From positions 883,787 to 947,786 of the forward strand of contig MNCI01010839.1 of the NCBI GenBank assembly GCA_015680685.1: a stretch of 64,000 nt of DNA, read 5' to 3'. The translations under genes and the position numbers were made by a program. The notes below the pieces were generated by a model. That model had not been told where the DNA came from. It saw only the letters and a program-made list of their open reading frames with translations, and did no database searches. Of the stretch, positions 31,953 through 42,926 are shown piece by piece; position 1 is the first letter of the stretch; every line of letters starts with the position of its first letter. This DNA comes from Gnetum montanum. Its lineage: Eukaryota > Streptophyta > Gnetopsida > Gnetales > Gnetaceae.

Positions 31953-34900
31953 TGTTGGTACATTTCTAGCCATTTCATTGAGCAGAATTTATAAGGTTGT
32001 AGCGTCAAAAGTAAATTATTACCAAAAAGAAGAAAGAGTTTAATACTGAAAGGAGATTCCATGCTAAAAGAAGAGAGGATTCTGAAGCTAAAGAGCTATG
32101 GTGGTATTAAAGCTTGAACAATGGCTTATGTTCCTTGAAGTATTTCTAGATGCTCGTGCAATAAGCTCAAAATGATATTTGAAATAATAGCTTTTGCGGA
32201 TTATAAAATTTAGTTGAACAAAAATTCTTAAATTATTAATTTAAAAGCTTCACTTCTGGTTCCATTTTGACTTTAGCACATAGGCTGTTATTTAATTAAA
32301 GTCTTAAAAATGAGATGAGCTATGTTAAGGCTACTAGAAGTAGAAACTATTTTAGCTATGGAAAACCTTGTGGGAAACAAGTTTCATTGAACTTAACTTT
32401 AAACCTAACACTCTCATTAGTTGCATTTTATTTTTCTTTTTATCCCATCATTAGCTCCTTATAATAAGGATCTAGGATTATGAAGTAGAAAAGACTTAGA
32501 AAATATATTTAAGCTCTAAAAAAGAAAGGAAAGGAAGCTTCATAAGCCATTATCAATGTATTTAGCTTATTAGGCATGTTATGACCACAATGGATTGAAA
32601 AATAACATAGCACAAATACATCAACCTCACAAGATATTTTGATCAAGCTATGATATGAAAGCTTTAGATAAATGATGAAAAGACTACATTGTAATTTAGA
32701 AGTAATAAGGAGCAAAAACATCTCATAAGCTTTATGGGATTGGTTCGATAATGATATTTTGGGTATTTGTAGATTCTCATTTGGATTAGATTCATCCATT
32801 TAGGTACTTAAAATCTCATCTTGCTCTTTCGAAATCACATTAGCTTTGCGACATATTAGCTTTCCATGTCATCTTCTCTTCACATTAGCATACTATTGAG
32901 CCTATTCATAAGAATGATTTTTGTTGCTATAGATCCATCCTACCACTGGGAAAGTTACCACATTAGCATCTAGATTGAGGTCATTTTTTATATCTAGATG
33001 AGTTTTCAGCCTTTGCCATGTCTTCTTCTATCCATGTTAGCATGACATTGGCATGAATTACCAGTACCACATTTGCAACTAGAGGAATTTTATTTCTCAT
33101 CTAGATGGATTATGCTTCATCTTCCACATCACTTACTACAAATGTGAACATGACATCAACATATGCCACATTAGCACCTCATACATGTTAGTAGGAGGCC
33201 AAGTTAGCATACCATATTAGCATATGTCATGTCAGCATTACTTTCATGCCTTTTCAACTCATATAACTAGGTCATAAAGTAGAAATTCAGCCGTACAAGA
33301 TTGATTTGCCATGTCATCAATGCCATGATGACTTTGTCACTTCAACTTCCTACAATGTTAGCTTTTCAAGTTAATTTGAAAGGTGAAATTTCTCTTCTAT
33401 AAACCAACTCTACCACATAAGCTTTGACACATTAGCGTATGCCACAAAAATGTCAATGACATCATTGTAACATCATCACTATCCATGTTAGCATGCATAG
33501 CCATTTTGTGAAGATAAAATTGAACTTCATGAACTAGCTCTGCCACCTTAACACAACACCACATCATTCCTACCACTTCAACACCTCACTACATCAACAC
33601 ACAGAGCTTGTTGAAGAGGCCATATTTCAACCTCATTAAAGAGCACATGGGGCTTGGCGCATTAAATAAAATCATTAAAAAGCATTCTATTACAAGAATT
33701 TACTCAATGGTTAGAAATTAAATATCTTTAAAACTAAATTCTATGAGCCATGTTCTCTTAAGGAAATGTCATTATCATTGAAAGAGCATAAAATGTGGAG
33801 GATTTGCAAGACATTTATCCAACATCCTATTTGAATATGACACTTGGCCACTATAGCATTTAATTTCTATGGTAGCTACAACTAAATTATTGTACTATTT
33901 GTAACTAATTTTAATTTTCCATGATGTTGTAACTACTAAGAAGCCACTATAAAAAGATCTTTAAGGGTAGAATGAAAAGGAGGGGGTGTGAGGAGGAACT
34001 TGCAAGAAGTATTAAATATGACTTGTAAGGATGAAAACTACTTTGTTTAAATCCTATGAGTTCTTTTCTTCTCATTTTTTCTTAGTTGCTTAGCTAATAT
34101 TTTAGATAGTACTGTGTTTGGCATTTAATTTTGGGATTTTTTGATTGCTCTTATAGCTCTATTTTTGTGAAATTCTAGACTTCTATTTGTTTTCCATGTA
34201 AGAGATTATGTTGTCTTTTGAAAATCATCTGGAGAAATTTAATAGTAATGTCTTTATGAAATTTCCTGTTTGATTATAAAGAGTTTAGAAAATCTTAGAT
34301 ATTTTGATCTAACTTGAAATAGTTTTAATTTTAACTTTTTTCCTTCATATTCAATCTTGAAATTATTATACCTTTTTTGATAGCTCTATTATTGCAATTC
34401 TTAACAACTATTAACTAGTCATATAATAGCTTATATTCTTTCTTTTACAAAGTGTTTTGGTAGTTTAATAGAAGTATCTTTTATAAAATTGCTTGTTCAG
34501 ATTAGAGGTTTTGGAAAATTTGTAACACTTTAGGTTGAATTGGAATAGATTTATTTCAAAGTGTTTCCTCATGTTCAATTTATTTCACTTAAATGATTGA
34601 TATTTTACACAAATATATTGTTTTTCTTCTTATCTTTTAAAATCCATTGAATCTCTCTCTATTTCTAATTTTCTTATAGATCTTTCTCCCTAAGGAAAAC
34701 TAGGAATAGATTTCTATAGAATTGTGCTTAAGCATTTTGGTGAAATTTTATTTGTTTCAAGAAATGTACTATAGGGACTATATAGACTAAGTGACTTGAA
34801 AAAATAGGAATCTCTAATGACTCATAGGATTCAACAAGGTTAGCTAATTTTTTGTTATAATAGCCAGTTATAGATTCATACATAATCCCAAGCATTTCAA

Positions 34901-35093
34901 CATTCATAATAGCAAACACACATTTACACTTAGTTTGCTCTATTACCAATGAGTTTATTTGGAGGTATCTATGCCTTGGTGTTTCTAGAGATTAGCAAAC
35001 ACCTAAACTCAAGTTTGAAGAAGCACCTTTGTTTCCCATGATTCCAGTCACAAGACTAAAGTAAATCTTGGATATTCCAAACAATTATCAACA
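31953..35093 (+). repeat. F 3' LTR (3141 bp)
   Basis: Starts TGTTGGTACATTTC and ends ATTATCAACA, followed by CATTG. Full-length partner of 28016-31170, with the TATA box at 33948-33956 and the ACATTAGC-rich block at about 32840-33610. Confidence 0.88.
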
Positions 35094-35098
35094 CATTG
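35094..35098. repeat. Target-site duplication of F (right)
   Basis: CATTG; element H coding resumes at 35099. Confidence 0.8.
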
Positions 35099-35933
35099 AT
35101 TATGCCTATTACGTAAAACCACAAATGAACGTGTTGAAAAATTAAATGATAATGTTAGGAAGTATGTATTTTTTTAGTTATTATGCAAAGTCTAATGAGT
35201 ACCAATGTTATGGAATAATTTTAAAATATGATATTCTTCAAGAAGTTTGATTGTTAATGACAAAATCATAGTCAGGAAGATAAAATATAAGAGAAATTCA
35301 AGAGGAGCAACAACCTATAATAATATCAAGGATTGAAAGGGATCATCCTCCTTCATAGATGATAGATATAAAATTTAGAAGAATATTCACAAGAAGGTAA
35401 GCTATAGATAATGTAGCTTATGCACACTTCATCATAAGCCATCAAATATCCAAGAAGCACTACAAGATTAGGTATGAAAAAAATGCTATGAGAAAAGAAT
35501 ATGATGTAATAATTAAAAATAATACTTTGTCTTTTGTAGATAAGCCTAAAGGGAAAAAATTAATTGATATGAAATGGGCATTTAAAAATAAGTTTGATAA
35601 AAGAGGAAATAGTATTACCCATAAAGCAAGGCTAGTTGCAAGAAAATATAAAATAAGAAACAACAAAGATTATGAGGAGATTTTTGTTGCTATTGGTAGG
35701 TTTGAAACTATTAAGTTTATTACTTCTTTTACTATCCATATCAAATTAAATTGTATAAAATAGGTATAAACTCTAATTTTTTAAATGGAACACTTGAAAA
35801 GGAGGTACATTTTTCCACCTAAAGGATTTGAAGTTTAAGTGTAAATTGCACAAGACCTTCTATGATCTAAAGTACACACTAAGAGCTTGGTTCCATAGAA
35901 TCAATCAATTCTTCCTTACCAATGGTTACAAGG
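35099..35933 (+). pseudogene. Element H integrase C-terminal part and RT N-terminal half
   Basis: After the F insertion the frame passes an integrase tail (EKLNDNVRKYVFF) and a linker, then enters the copia RT. A clean piece at 35488-35763 reads MRKEYDVIIKNNTLSFVDKP, KKLIDMKWAFKNKFDKRG, HKARLVARKYK and DYEEIFVAIGRFETIKFITS, all standard for this fold. Further on, KGFEV and AWFHRINQFFLTNGYK lead to the G insertion at 35933. Confidence 0.88.
35929..35933. repeat. Target-site duplication of G (left)
   Basis: CAAGG, repeated at 52351-52355; it lies within the codons for Lys-Ala of the H reverse transcriptase. Confidence 0.9.
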
Positions 35934-37064
35934 TGTTGATCTTTTAGTATGTCAAAACATTAAGAAAAATAGAGCACATGGATGTTTGTGTATTTTTTGT
36001 GTTTATAGGACAAGATTGTGAACAATGAATTCATAGAACATGAAAATGGACTCATAAGGAAAGAACTTGAATTGAGGAAAAAAGGCATGTAGAAGCTCAA
36101 GAACATGGACAAGGAATGAAGATTTCAAAGTGCAAAGGAAGCTAAAGAAAAATGTCTCTAGAAAATAGTAGACATCTTAGTAGAATTGAAGGTAGCATAG
36201 GAGAAGACATCTCTAGAAAATAGTAGACATCTTTCTGGAGAGAAAGACTTCTTTAATGAGAAGAATACATATTTATAGAATGAAATTCTAATGTAGAAAT
36301 ACATATTAGTCTTGCAAAAGACATCTTTTCAAAATGAAGGTCCATTGAAGAAACACATCTCAGTCTTGGAGAAGAGGTATCTAGTGATCATTAATTAGCC
36401 ATTTCATGAATTTTAGGTGATTCCAAAAACATATTGGATATAAGAAGACTTTCTTCTTATTGGAAAATTTGCAAGATTTGAGTAATATCAATTTTAATAA
36501 TCAAGAAATCATTGTAATCATCATTGATCCTCATTGTACAATCTTTTGTCTATTGTATTTGGACAAAGTGAGCTATACCTTAAAGTACAAGGATCAACAA
36601 AATTTAGTTGCATTCTTTCCTTATGATTTTTGTTCTCTTTTGTTGTCCTACAAGATTGATGTGCTTCTTGTAGGAAGGCATCTTACTTAAGCTTGTTGGA
36701 GTCCTATGGGATTGAGTGTTGGTGTAGTGCCACAACACTTTGGAGTGGAGCTTATGTTGTAAAGTTTGTGGGATCATAGAAATCACATTCTAAGCTTGTC
36801 AAGACCTTGTGGGATTGAGTCAATTCATAGCATTGAATCACTTTGAAGTGGAGCTTAGAGATTGTATAAGGTGTGGTGCCCTTAAAATCATATTTGAAAA
36901 CAAAAAGTCTGGCGGTGTACTTGTGAACTACCCTCTAAGTGTGAAGTACTGAAGTTGGAGAACCATGTTACATTTGGTATGTGTGCTTTGTCTCAAATGA
37001 ATTTTTATCTTGGAAAAATTATTCACACCTCACCCCCTCCCTTTTCTAAGTTCAATGATCCTCA
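35934..37064 (+). repeat. G 5' LTR (1131 bp)
   Basis: Starts TGTTGATCTTTTAG and ends TTCAATGATCCTCA, just before the primer site. It has repeated AGACATCTT/AAGATGTCT motifs in both directions from about 36150 to 36370. Confidence 0.9.
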
Positions 37065-37066
37065 AG

Positions 37067-37078
37067 CGGTATCAGAGC
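37067..37078 (+). other. Primer binding site of G
   Basis: CGGTATCAGAGC, one base from the usual plant copia site TGGTATCAGAGC (initiator Met tRNA). Confidence 0.85.
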
Positions 37079-37117
37079 TTGATACTCTTCTTCGTTATCA
37101 ACTTCAAAGAGTGAACA

Positions 37118-38930
37118 ATGGAGGGGAAATCTTACATAAAGTCATCCATGTTTAATGGATTTGACTTCACCTATTGAAAATTTAGAATGAAAAGACTCTT
37201 CAAATCTATGGAATTTGAAGTTTGGGATTCAATCCTTGAAGGCTACACTCTACCTATCGACAACACCAGCAGGATCATCAAGCCCCAAAACAAATGGATA
37301 CAAGAGAAGAAAGATACATTCATGTTTGATTCAAAAGCAAAGAATTGTTTATGTTGAACTTTGAATAAATCTAAATATAATAGAGTTGCAGGATGTAAAA
37401 TGGCCAAAGGAATTTGACAAAATTTAGAAGCTACTTATGAAGGAACCTCTATTATCAAGAAATCTATGTTGTTAGTTTTGCAAAGTGGATATGATAAGCT
37501 TAAAATGAGAGAAGGTGAGAAAATAAAAGATTACTTTTCTAGAGCAAATGATATTGTTGTAGCTATTATTGGTACTGCTAAATATTTGTCTAAGAGTGAT
37601 GTCATCATCAAACTGATTAGAACTCTTCAACCAGAGTTCAAACTGAAGGTCACAATTATGGAAGAAATCAAAGATTTCTCAGCTCTAAAATTTTAAGAGC
37701 TTCAAAGTGCTCTCATTCTTTATGAAATGAATCTCATAAGCAAAGGAACCATCGAAGAAACTGATTTCTCTAAAGATTGCCTCCAAGAAGAAGGAGCTTA
37801 ATGAGCATGATAAGGGAAAGGAAGATGAGATTGCCTTTCTCACAAGGAAGCTACAATGACTAGTAACTAGAAGAAACAAAGAGACACATTAGCAAAGATT
37901 CAATTTGTATAGAGGTAAAAATTTTTAAGATTCTAACTTAGATTTCTCTTCTATAGAATGTTGGATCTATGAAGAAAATGACCATATGTTCTCTGAATGT
38001 TCTAGCAATATCAGGTTGCAACCCAAGAATAGATCCACTAACGAGGTAAAGAAAACCAACTTTTATACAAGTTGGAATGATGGGGAGTAGAGTGAGCATG
38101 AAGTGGAGGATGATGGAAAACATTCTCACCTAATCTGCATGGTCCTCACTGATGATGATGTTGATTCATCAAATGATGATCTTAATGATGAAGAGAGGTT
38201 TGATATTTTATGCAATGAGCTTTTGTCTTTTCAAAACCTTTGTAATAAGTTAAATAAACAATTTAAATCTAAGGATTAGGATATATCATTATTGAGTTTG
38301 ACTATTTTTGATCTCATTAAATAACTCTTAGACGTAAGGGTTGAGAATGAAAAACTAACCTCATTCTTAAAATAGGCTAAAGTAGAAGTTGCAGATGTAA
38401 AGTTAGTAAATGAAATATTGTTAAAGAGAAATGAATCCCTTTAGATGGTGCTAGGACATGGAAGAAATCCATATGATAAGAGTAGTCTGGGATGTTGCAT
38501 GCAAGAGCAATCATCTTCTATAAACCCATCACAAATAAATGATCCTCCAAAAGAAAAAGATACTACATGAAAATAAAAGGAAGCTCCTATCCATCAAAAT
38601 GGTTCTAAAAGGTTTGATCATCCTAATCTATCATACTACCATAGGGGGATTAGGTGCTATTATTGTCATAAATTAAGGCATAAACAATGGGATTACAATC
38701 TCAAGTATTATCATATAAATAGTTGTTCATATCATTAGACTTCTTGGTCTTATCAAAGTGTATATAGAAAGGATTTTTTGCAAGATCATAGGGTAGGTTG
38801 GATGTCAACACCAAAAAACAAAGGAACTAGAGAAGAATGGAGAATTACAAGGCAGGAACAAAGGAATTAGGATACTCTCACTAACAAATTCATAAGAGGA
38901 AGCCAAGCCTTGGACATTGGAGAAGTTTAA
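37118..38930 (+). pseudogene. G gag (UBN2-type copia gag)
   Basis: Starts MEGKSYIKSSMFNGFDFTYW (the Trp is now a stop). The core resembles the UBN2-type copia gag: KSKYNRVAGCKMAKGI, EATYEGTSIIKKS, and a clean piece at 37466-37696 with MREGEKIKDYFSRANDIVVA and RTLQPEFKLKVTIMEE. Two zinc-knuckle relics follow: CWIYEENDHMFSEC at about 37960 and CYYCHKLRHKQWDY at about 38655. Between them is an acidic stretch (TDDDVDSSNDDLNDEE). Frame stops number about a dozen. The gag ends at 38930 with no protease after it. Confidence 0.85.
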
Positions 38931-39249
38931 TTGAGAAAAGAGTCCTCAAAAGAGGAAACTCCTTCTCTAGCTCTTTGAGTATTGTTACTTTTCAAAAATA
39001 TAGTAGGTAAGTAGAGGTAAGTATTTTTTTTTCCAAGTATCTATTAAGACTATAATCCATTGGCAAATTTTCCCAAACCTCATCCTATTTTTGTAAAGGC
39101 TTCTCTTCAAAATGAAAGACATCTATATGAAGATGTCTACTCATAACCAAAGAGATCTCTTTGACTTTTCTTGCTTCATGCAAAAGACATATACAATGTA
39201 TGAAAGATGTCTATTGTTGTTTTAAAACATGGATAAGACATCTTTCCTC

Positions 39250-39257
39250 TATAAAAG
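39250..39257 (+). promoter_or_regulatory. Internal TATA box of G
   Basis: TATAAAAG, 105 bases before the ATG at 39355. It is preceded from about 39110 by several AGACATCTT/AAGATGTCT motifs like those in the LTRs of G. Confidence 0.5.
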
Positions 39258-39354
39258 ACATCTTTTTTTTTTCATTCAAATTCCTCATTCGCTGCTAGTA
39301 TTAAAGTCAAAACCTCCAATTATTTATTATATTCTTTCATTTGATACTACAAAG

Positions 39355-40500
39355 ATGACTAGGACTCCACCATCTATAGCAATTTTATCAGAGATGGCCC
39401 TCAAGAAAGTTGGAACATCTAGGGCACTACCAAAGAAGACATCTAGAGGAAGTTCTAGCAACATGACACTGACTTATATGCCCCAATTCTACAATGCAAG
39501 TGCACAACACATGTTTGAGGCCACTCAAACTACTAGCATCATTACTAAACATTTTCTATCTTTCCCTACCAGTAGACAAACTACATTGATGGATTACTTT
39601 AAAGCTTTGAACTAGGGCCCTTTCATTGTAACGAATTTTCTAGTTCCTAAAGTATTAATTAGATAATTCTATTACAATATTGTTAGTACAAATGTTTTTG
39701 TTGGGGCATTGACTTCCATGGTTGGAGGTCTTCTCATTGAGGTCTCTCCCAAAGTTGTGAATGCAATCCTTGGGATCTCCAATCCTAGTGTCTTCTAAGT
39801 AACCATTGATTTCATGCAAAAAATTTATTCAAATGCTATCATGCCCATAGCATATGATGAATTTTGTAATGAATTATTTGGGAAAGATGTTACATTTGAT
39901 AGAGGTCATGTTAAGAGGAGCATGATGACTCCTAATGCTTTCACATGGTCTCTTCTTGTATTATATAACATTATGGTCAAAGGGGGAAGTTACGGTTATT
40001 CGCTGCCATCCCAAGCCTATGTGCTTTATTGTCTCCTCATAGGACTACCACTAGATCTAGAACATATACTTTGTTAGGACATGATGAGTCTATTTACAAA
40101 AGAAGAAATCCTTGGGCACTCCTACCTCATTAGTTTGTTGATTTGTTCGAAAGTTGTGCCTATTCCAAAGATTCCTTTGCTCAAATACAAAAGGAGCCTC
40201 AACAAATATGTTGAGAAGAGGAGTCTTTCACATGTGGTTAAACCAAGACCTAGCACTAGATCATAGAATAAGAAGAAGGAGGCATCTCCCCAGCTAAGCA
40301 AATCAAAATCCATAGGTTCCTAGATTAGTTCTTCACTAAATAATCTTCTCTAATCTTATGTACAAGCCATCAAAAAGCTTGTGATGAACCTCTCTTACTT
40401 GCATAAGATTTTTAATGTAGCTGGCATTCCACCTCCTTTCGATAGTAGGAGTTTGAGAAGGTTACTACTCCTATTTTTTACAATGATTAGGATGTTCTTG
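39355..40500 (+). pseudogene. G second ORF, similar to a plant transposon-associated domain
   Basis: Starts at the ATG at 39355 (MTRTPPSIAILSEMALKK) and holds one frame through several stops to at least 40266. The parts FYYNIVSTNVFVGALTSMVG, EVSPKVVNAILGIS, AFTWSLLVLYNIMVKGGS, SLPSQAYVLYCLLIGLPLD and HSYLISLLICSKVVPIP resemble the domain family Transposase_32 (putative plant transposon protein), as I recall it. The tail is basic and Ser-Pro-rich. The function of that family is not known to me. Stops are mostly TAG or TAA at likely Gln or Trp sites. Family assignment is by pattern, not by search. Confidence 0.6.
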
Positions 40501-41488
40501 TCCTAGCAAGGCATTCTACAATAGCTGGTCCTTCACATGCTTATGACTTAGGAATGGATTCTAATTTAGAGCTTGAGGCACCACCAACTTGGGTCCAAGG
40601 GGAGTAGGGGAAGCATCATGTTCCCATGCAATAGCCTAAACATCATGATTCTATGTTGCCTATCCATTTAATTCCTTCATCAGCTGATGCACCTAGCTCA
40701 TTTGAGAAAGGGGCTATGGAGAGTATCTTTGGAACCACATCCCAATGGGTACTAGCTCAGTAGCCTCTAGTTTAGCCAAATCCTCCAACTTCATCTCGAT
40801 TTCAAGTGAAGCTTCATCCCTAGTGAGCTCCCAGCCAGTAAATTAGTCCTCTAATGAGGACATGCAGTGATAGATCCAACAAAGCACTACTAGTGATGAT
40901 GATGAGGAGGAGACTTATCATCCATCTAGAGTAGTGGAGTGATCATAATCTAAGGATATGAGCAAGGCTAGTGATTAGAGACCTCAAGAGTTTATTTTTC
41001 TCTATTCTTTTTATTTTTTTCCAAAAAGGGGGAAAAGCTTTTATTTCTTACATATGTGATTTTTGATATTTTTCATATATGTGATGATAGATAGATGGAT
41101 GTGATTGATGTGATGCTAGATAAATGGCTATTTTGATAGTTTTAGATTTATGTGGATAGTTGGCCACATGACAATTTGTAGATAAGTTATAGACAAATGG
41201 TTTTTCCCCTTAATATCTCTATGTGGTGTACTTTTGATCTTTAATTTTTAATTTACATTGTTTCATTATTTTCCACATTTTACCAAACAACCTTAAACCT
41301 CTACGCTTTATCCTAGTCCCTAGCTACCATAGGAATTTATATGTCTTAATATATTTATTGGTTTTTAGAGCTAAGTTTATGTGTTTTTTCCTTTTTGATG
41401 TTATTAAAAAAGGGGAAGAGTATAGTTATGAATATATTTAGATATTTTCATGTCTACTAACCCATTTTCTTAAGTTTTGAACATCACC
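40501..41488 (+). other. G 3' region without recognised genes
   Basis: Up to about 40950 there are protein-like, Ser-Pro-rich fragments that may be the decayed end of the second ORF. The remainder is AT-rich. It leads to the polypurine tract AAAAAGGAAGA at 41489-41499. Confidence 0.55.
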
Positions 41489-41502
41489 AAAAAGGAAGAT
41501 AT

Positions 41503-42094
41503 TTTTGACCTTTTGGTATGTCAAAACGTTAAGAAAATGAAGCACAATGATGTTTGTGTATTTGTTGTGTTTATAGGATAAGATTGTAAACAAGGAATTC
41601 ATAGAACATGTAGATAGATGTAGATGGACTCATAAGAAAAGTACTTGGATTAAGGAAAAAAGGCATGAGTAAGCTCAAGAACATGGACAAGGAATAAAGA
41701 TTTCAAAGTGCAAAGGGATTTGAAGAAAGATGTCTCTAAAAAGTAGTAGACGTCTTGGCAAAATGGAAGGTAGCATAGGAGAAGATGTCTTTGAAAAATA
41801 GTAGATGTCTTTCTAGAGAGAGATTTCTTTCATGAGAAGAATACATCTTTGTAGAATGATGGTCCAATGAAGAAAGATGTCTTAGTCTTGAAGAAGATGT
41901 CTTCCTAGAATGAAGGTCCATTGTAGAAAAACATTTCAGTCTCGGAGAAGATGTTTCCAATGATCACTAATTATCCATACATGAATTCTAAGATAATTTC
42001 AAAAACATATTGGCTATAAGAAGACTTCATTCTGATTAGAAAATGTGCAAGCTTTGAGTACTATCAGTTGTAATCATTAAGCAATCATTATAAT
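41503..42094 (+). repeat. G 3' LTR, first part
   Basis: Aligns with 35934-36510 (start TTTTGACCTTTTGG, with the same AGATGTCT motifs) and stops at ATAAT where element I was inserted. Confidence 0.9.
42090..42094. repeat. Target-site duplication of I (left)
   Basis: ATAAT, repeated at 51798-51802. The flanks join to a sequence that matches 36510-36540 in the other LTR of G. Confidence 0.92.
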
Positions 42095-42675
42095 TGATGA
42101 GTGATGAGGTACCCCTACACTCAACCATATGAATACGAGCATTTCACACATGATTCGGTCAAACTCCAAGGACCAAGTGCTTATGCGCCTTAATGGAACA
42201 CTTAGGGTTAATCAATCGTTGTCTTCCCAAAATTACTTGTATTGTCATGGTTTTATGGTTAAGTAAGCTTTAGGTATATGATTTTTATAGCTTTTGTATT
42301 TTTTATGTCTTTTGCTAATAAAGGAGAGGGAGAGAGAACTAAGTGGCTAACTTATATTAAATATTCATTAACTAATTTCTAAATGTTCCTAACACTAGTA
42401 TCCATTCCCACTTGCTGTACACATCTTGAACCAATGCAACGCTGTTGGGATTACCAAACGCTAATTGTTACTGGGTTACCAAGCACTACACGCATGCTCA
42501 AAGCAGTCGTACTGAGTGTATTTAACTAAGNGTATAAATCTAACTCTCCTGAAACCAAGGGTGCCACCTCTTATTTATAGAAGATGAGGCAGGACACGAT
42601 ATTGCATATGCGATATCACGTGGTGGCTGTGATATTGCGTACATGATATCACATACGCAATATCACGGTTCATCA
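42095..42675 (-). repeat. I 3' LTR (left copy, incomplete)
   Basis: Starts TGATGAGTGATGAGGTACC and ends GGTTCATCA on the + strand. Relative to the right copy it lacks about 240 bp exactly where a single N stands (42531). TATA box at 42571-42580 (- strand). GATATC-rich palindromes at 42598-42669. Confidence 0.92.
42571..42580 (-). promoter_or_regulatory. TATA box, I 3' LTR
   Basis: CTATAAATAA on the - strand; the same sequence stands at 51691-51700 in the 5' LTR. Confidence 0.65.
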
Positions 42676-42878
42676 TACCCCCATGACTAAACGAAAACTT
42701 GTCCTCAAGTTCCTTATAAAATATTGGGAAGGTATGGGATTATTGACTTGAATGAAAAATAATGGTGAATGGGATGACATGTGAATGGATCAACATTACA
42801 ATACATGANNNNNNNNNNNNNNNNNNNNNNNNNNNNNNNNNNNNNNNNNNNNNNNNNNNNNNNNNNNNNNNNNNNNNN

Positions 42879-42926
<48 letters not shown>

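Larger units (their letters stand above)
28016..35093 (+). mobile_element. Element F: non-autonomous LTR element (LARD-like) inside H
   Basis: Two direct repeats of 3155 and 3141 bp flank only 782 bp of internal sequence, with CATTG on both sides. Next to the left LTR is TGGTGCTAGAAGGAGGTC (31178-31195), the primer-site type of T1 and B. Next to the right LTR is a purine run (AAGGAAGGTAGGAAA). No gag or pol is recognisable. Large LTRs with a small non-coding core fit a LARD-like, parasitic element. LTRs differ by about 12-14 percent in a 225-base sample, so it is much older than T1. Confidence 0.88.
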
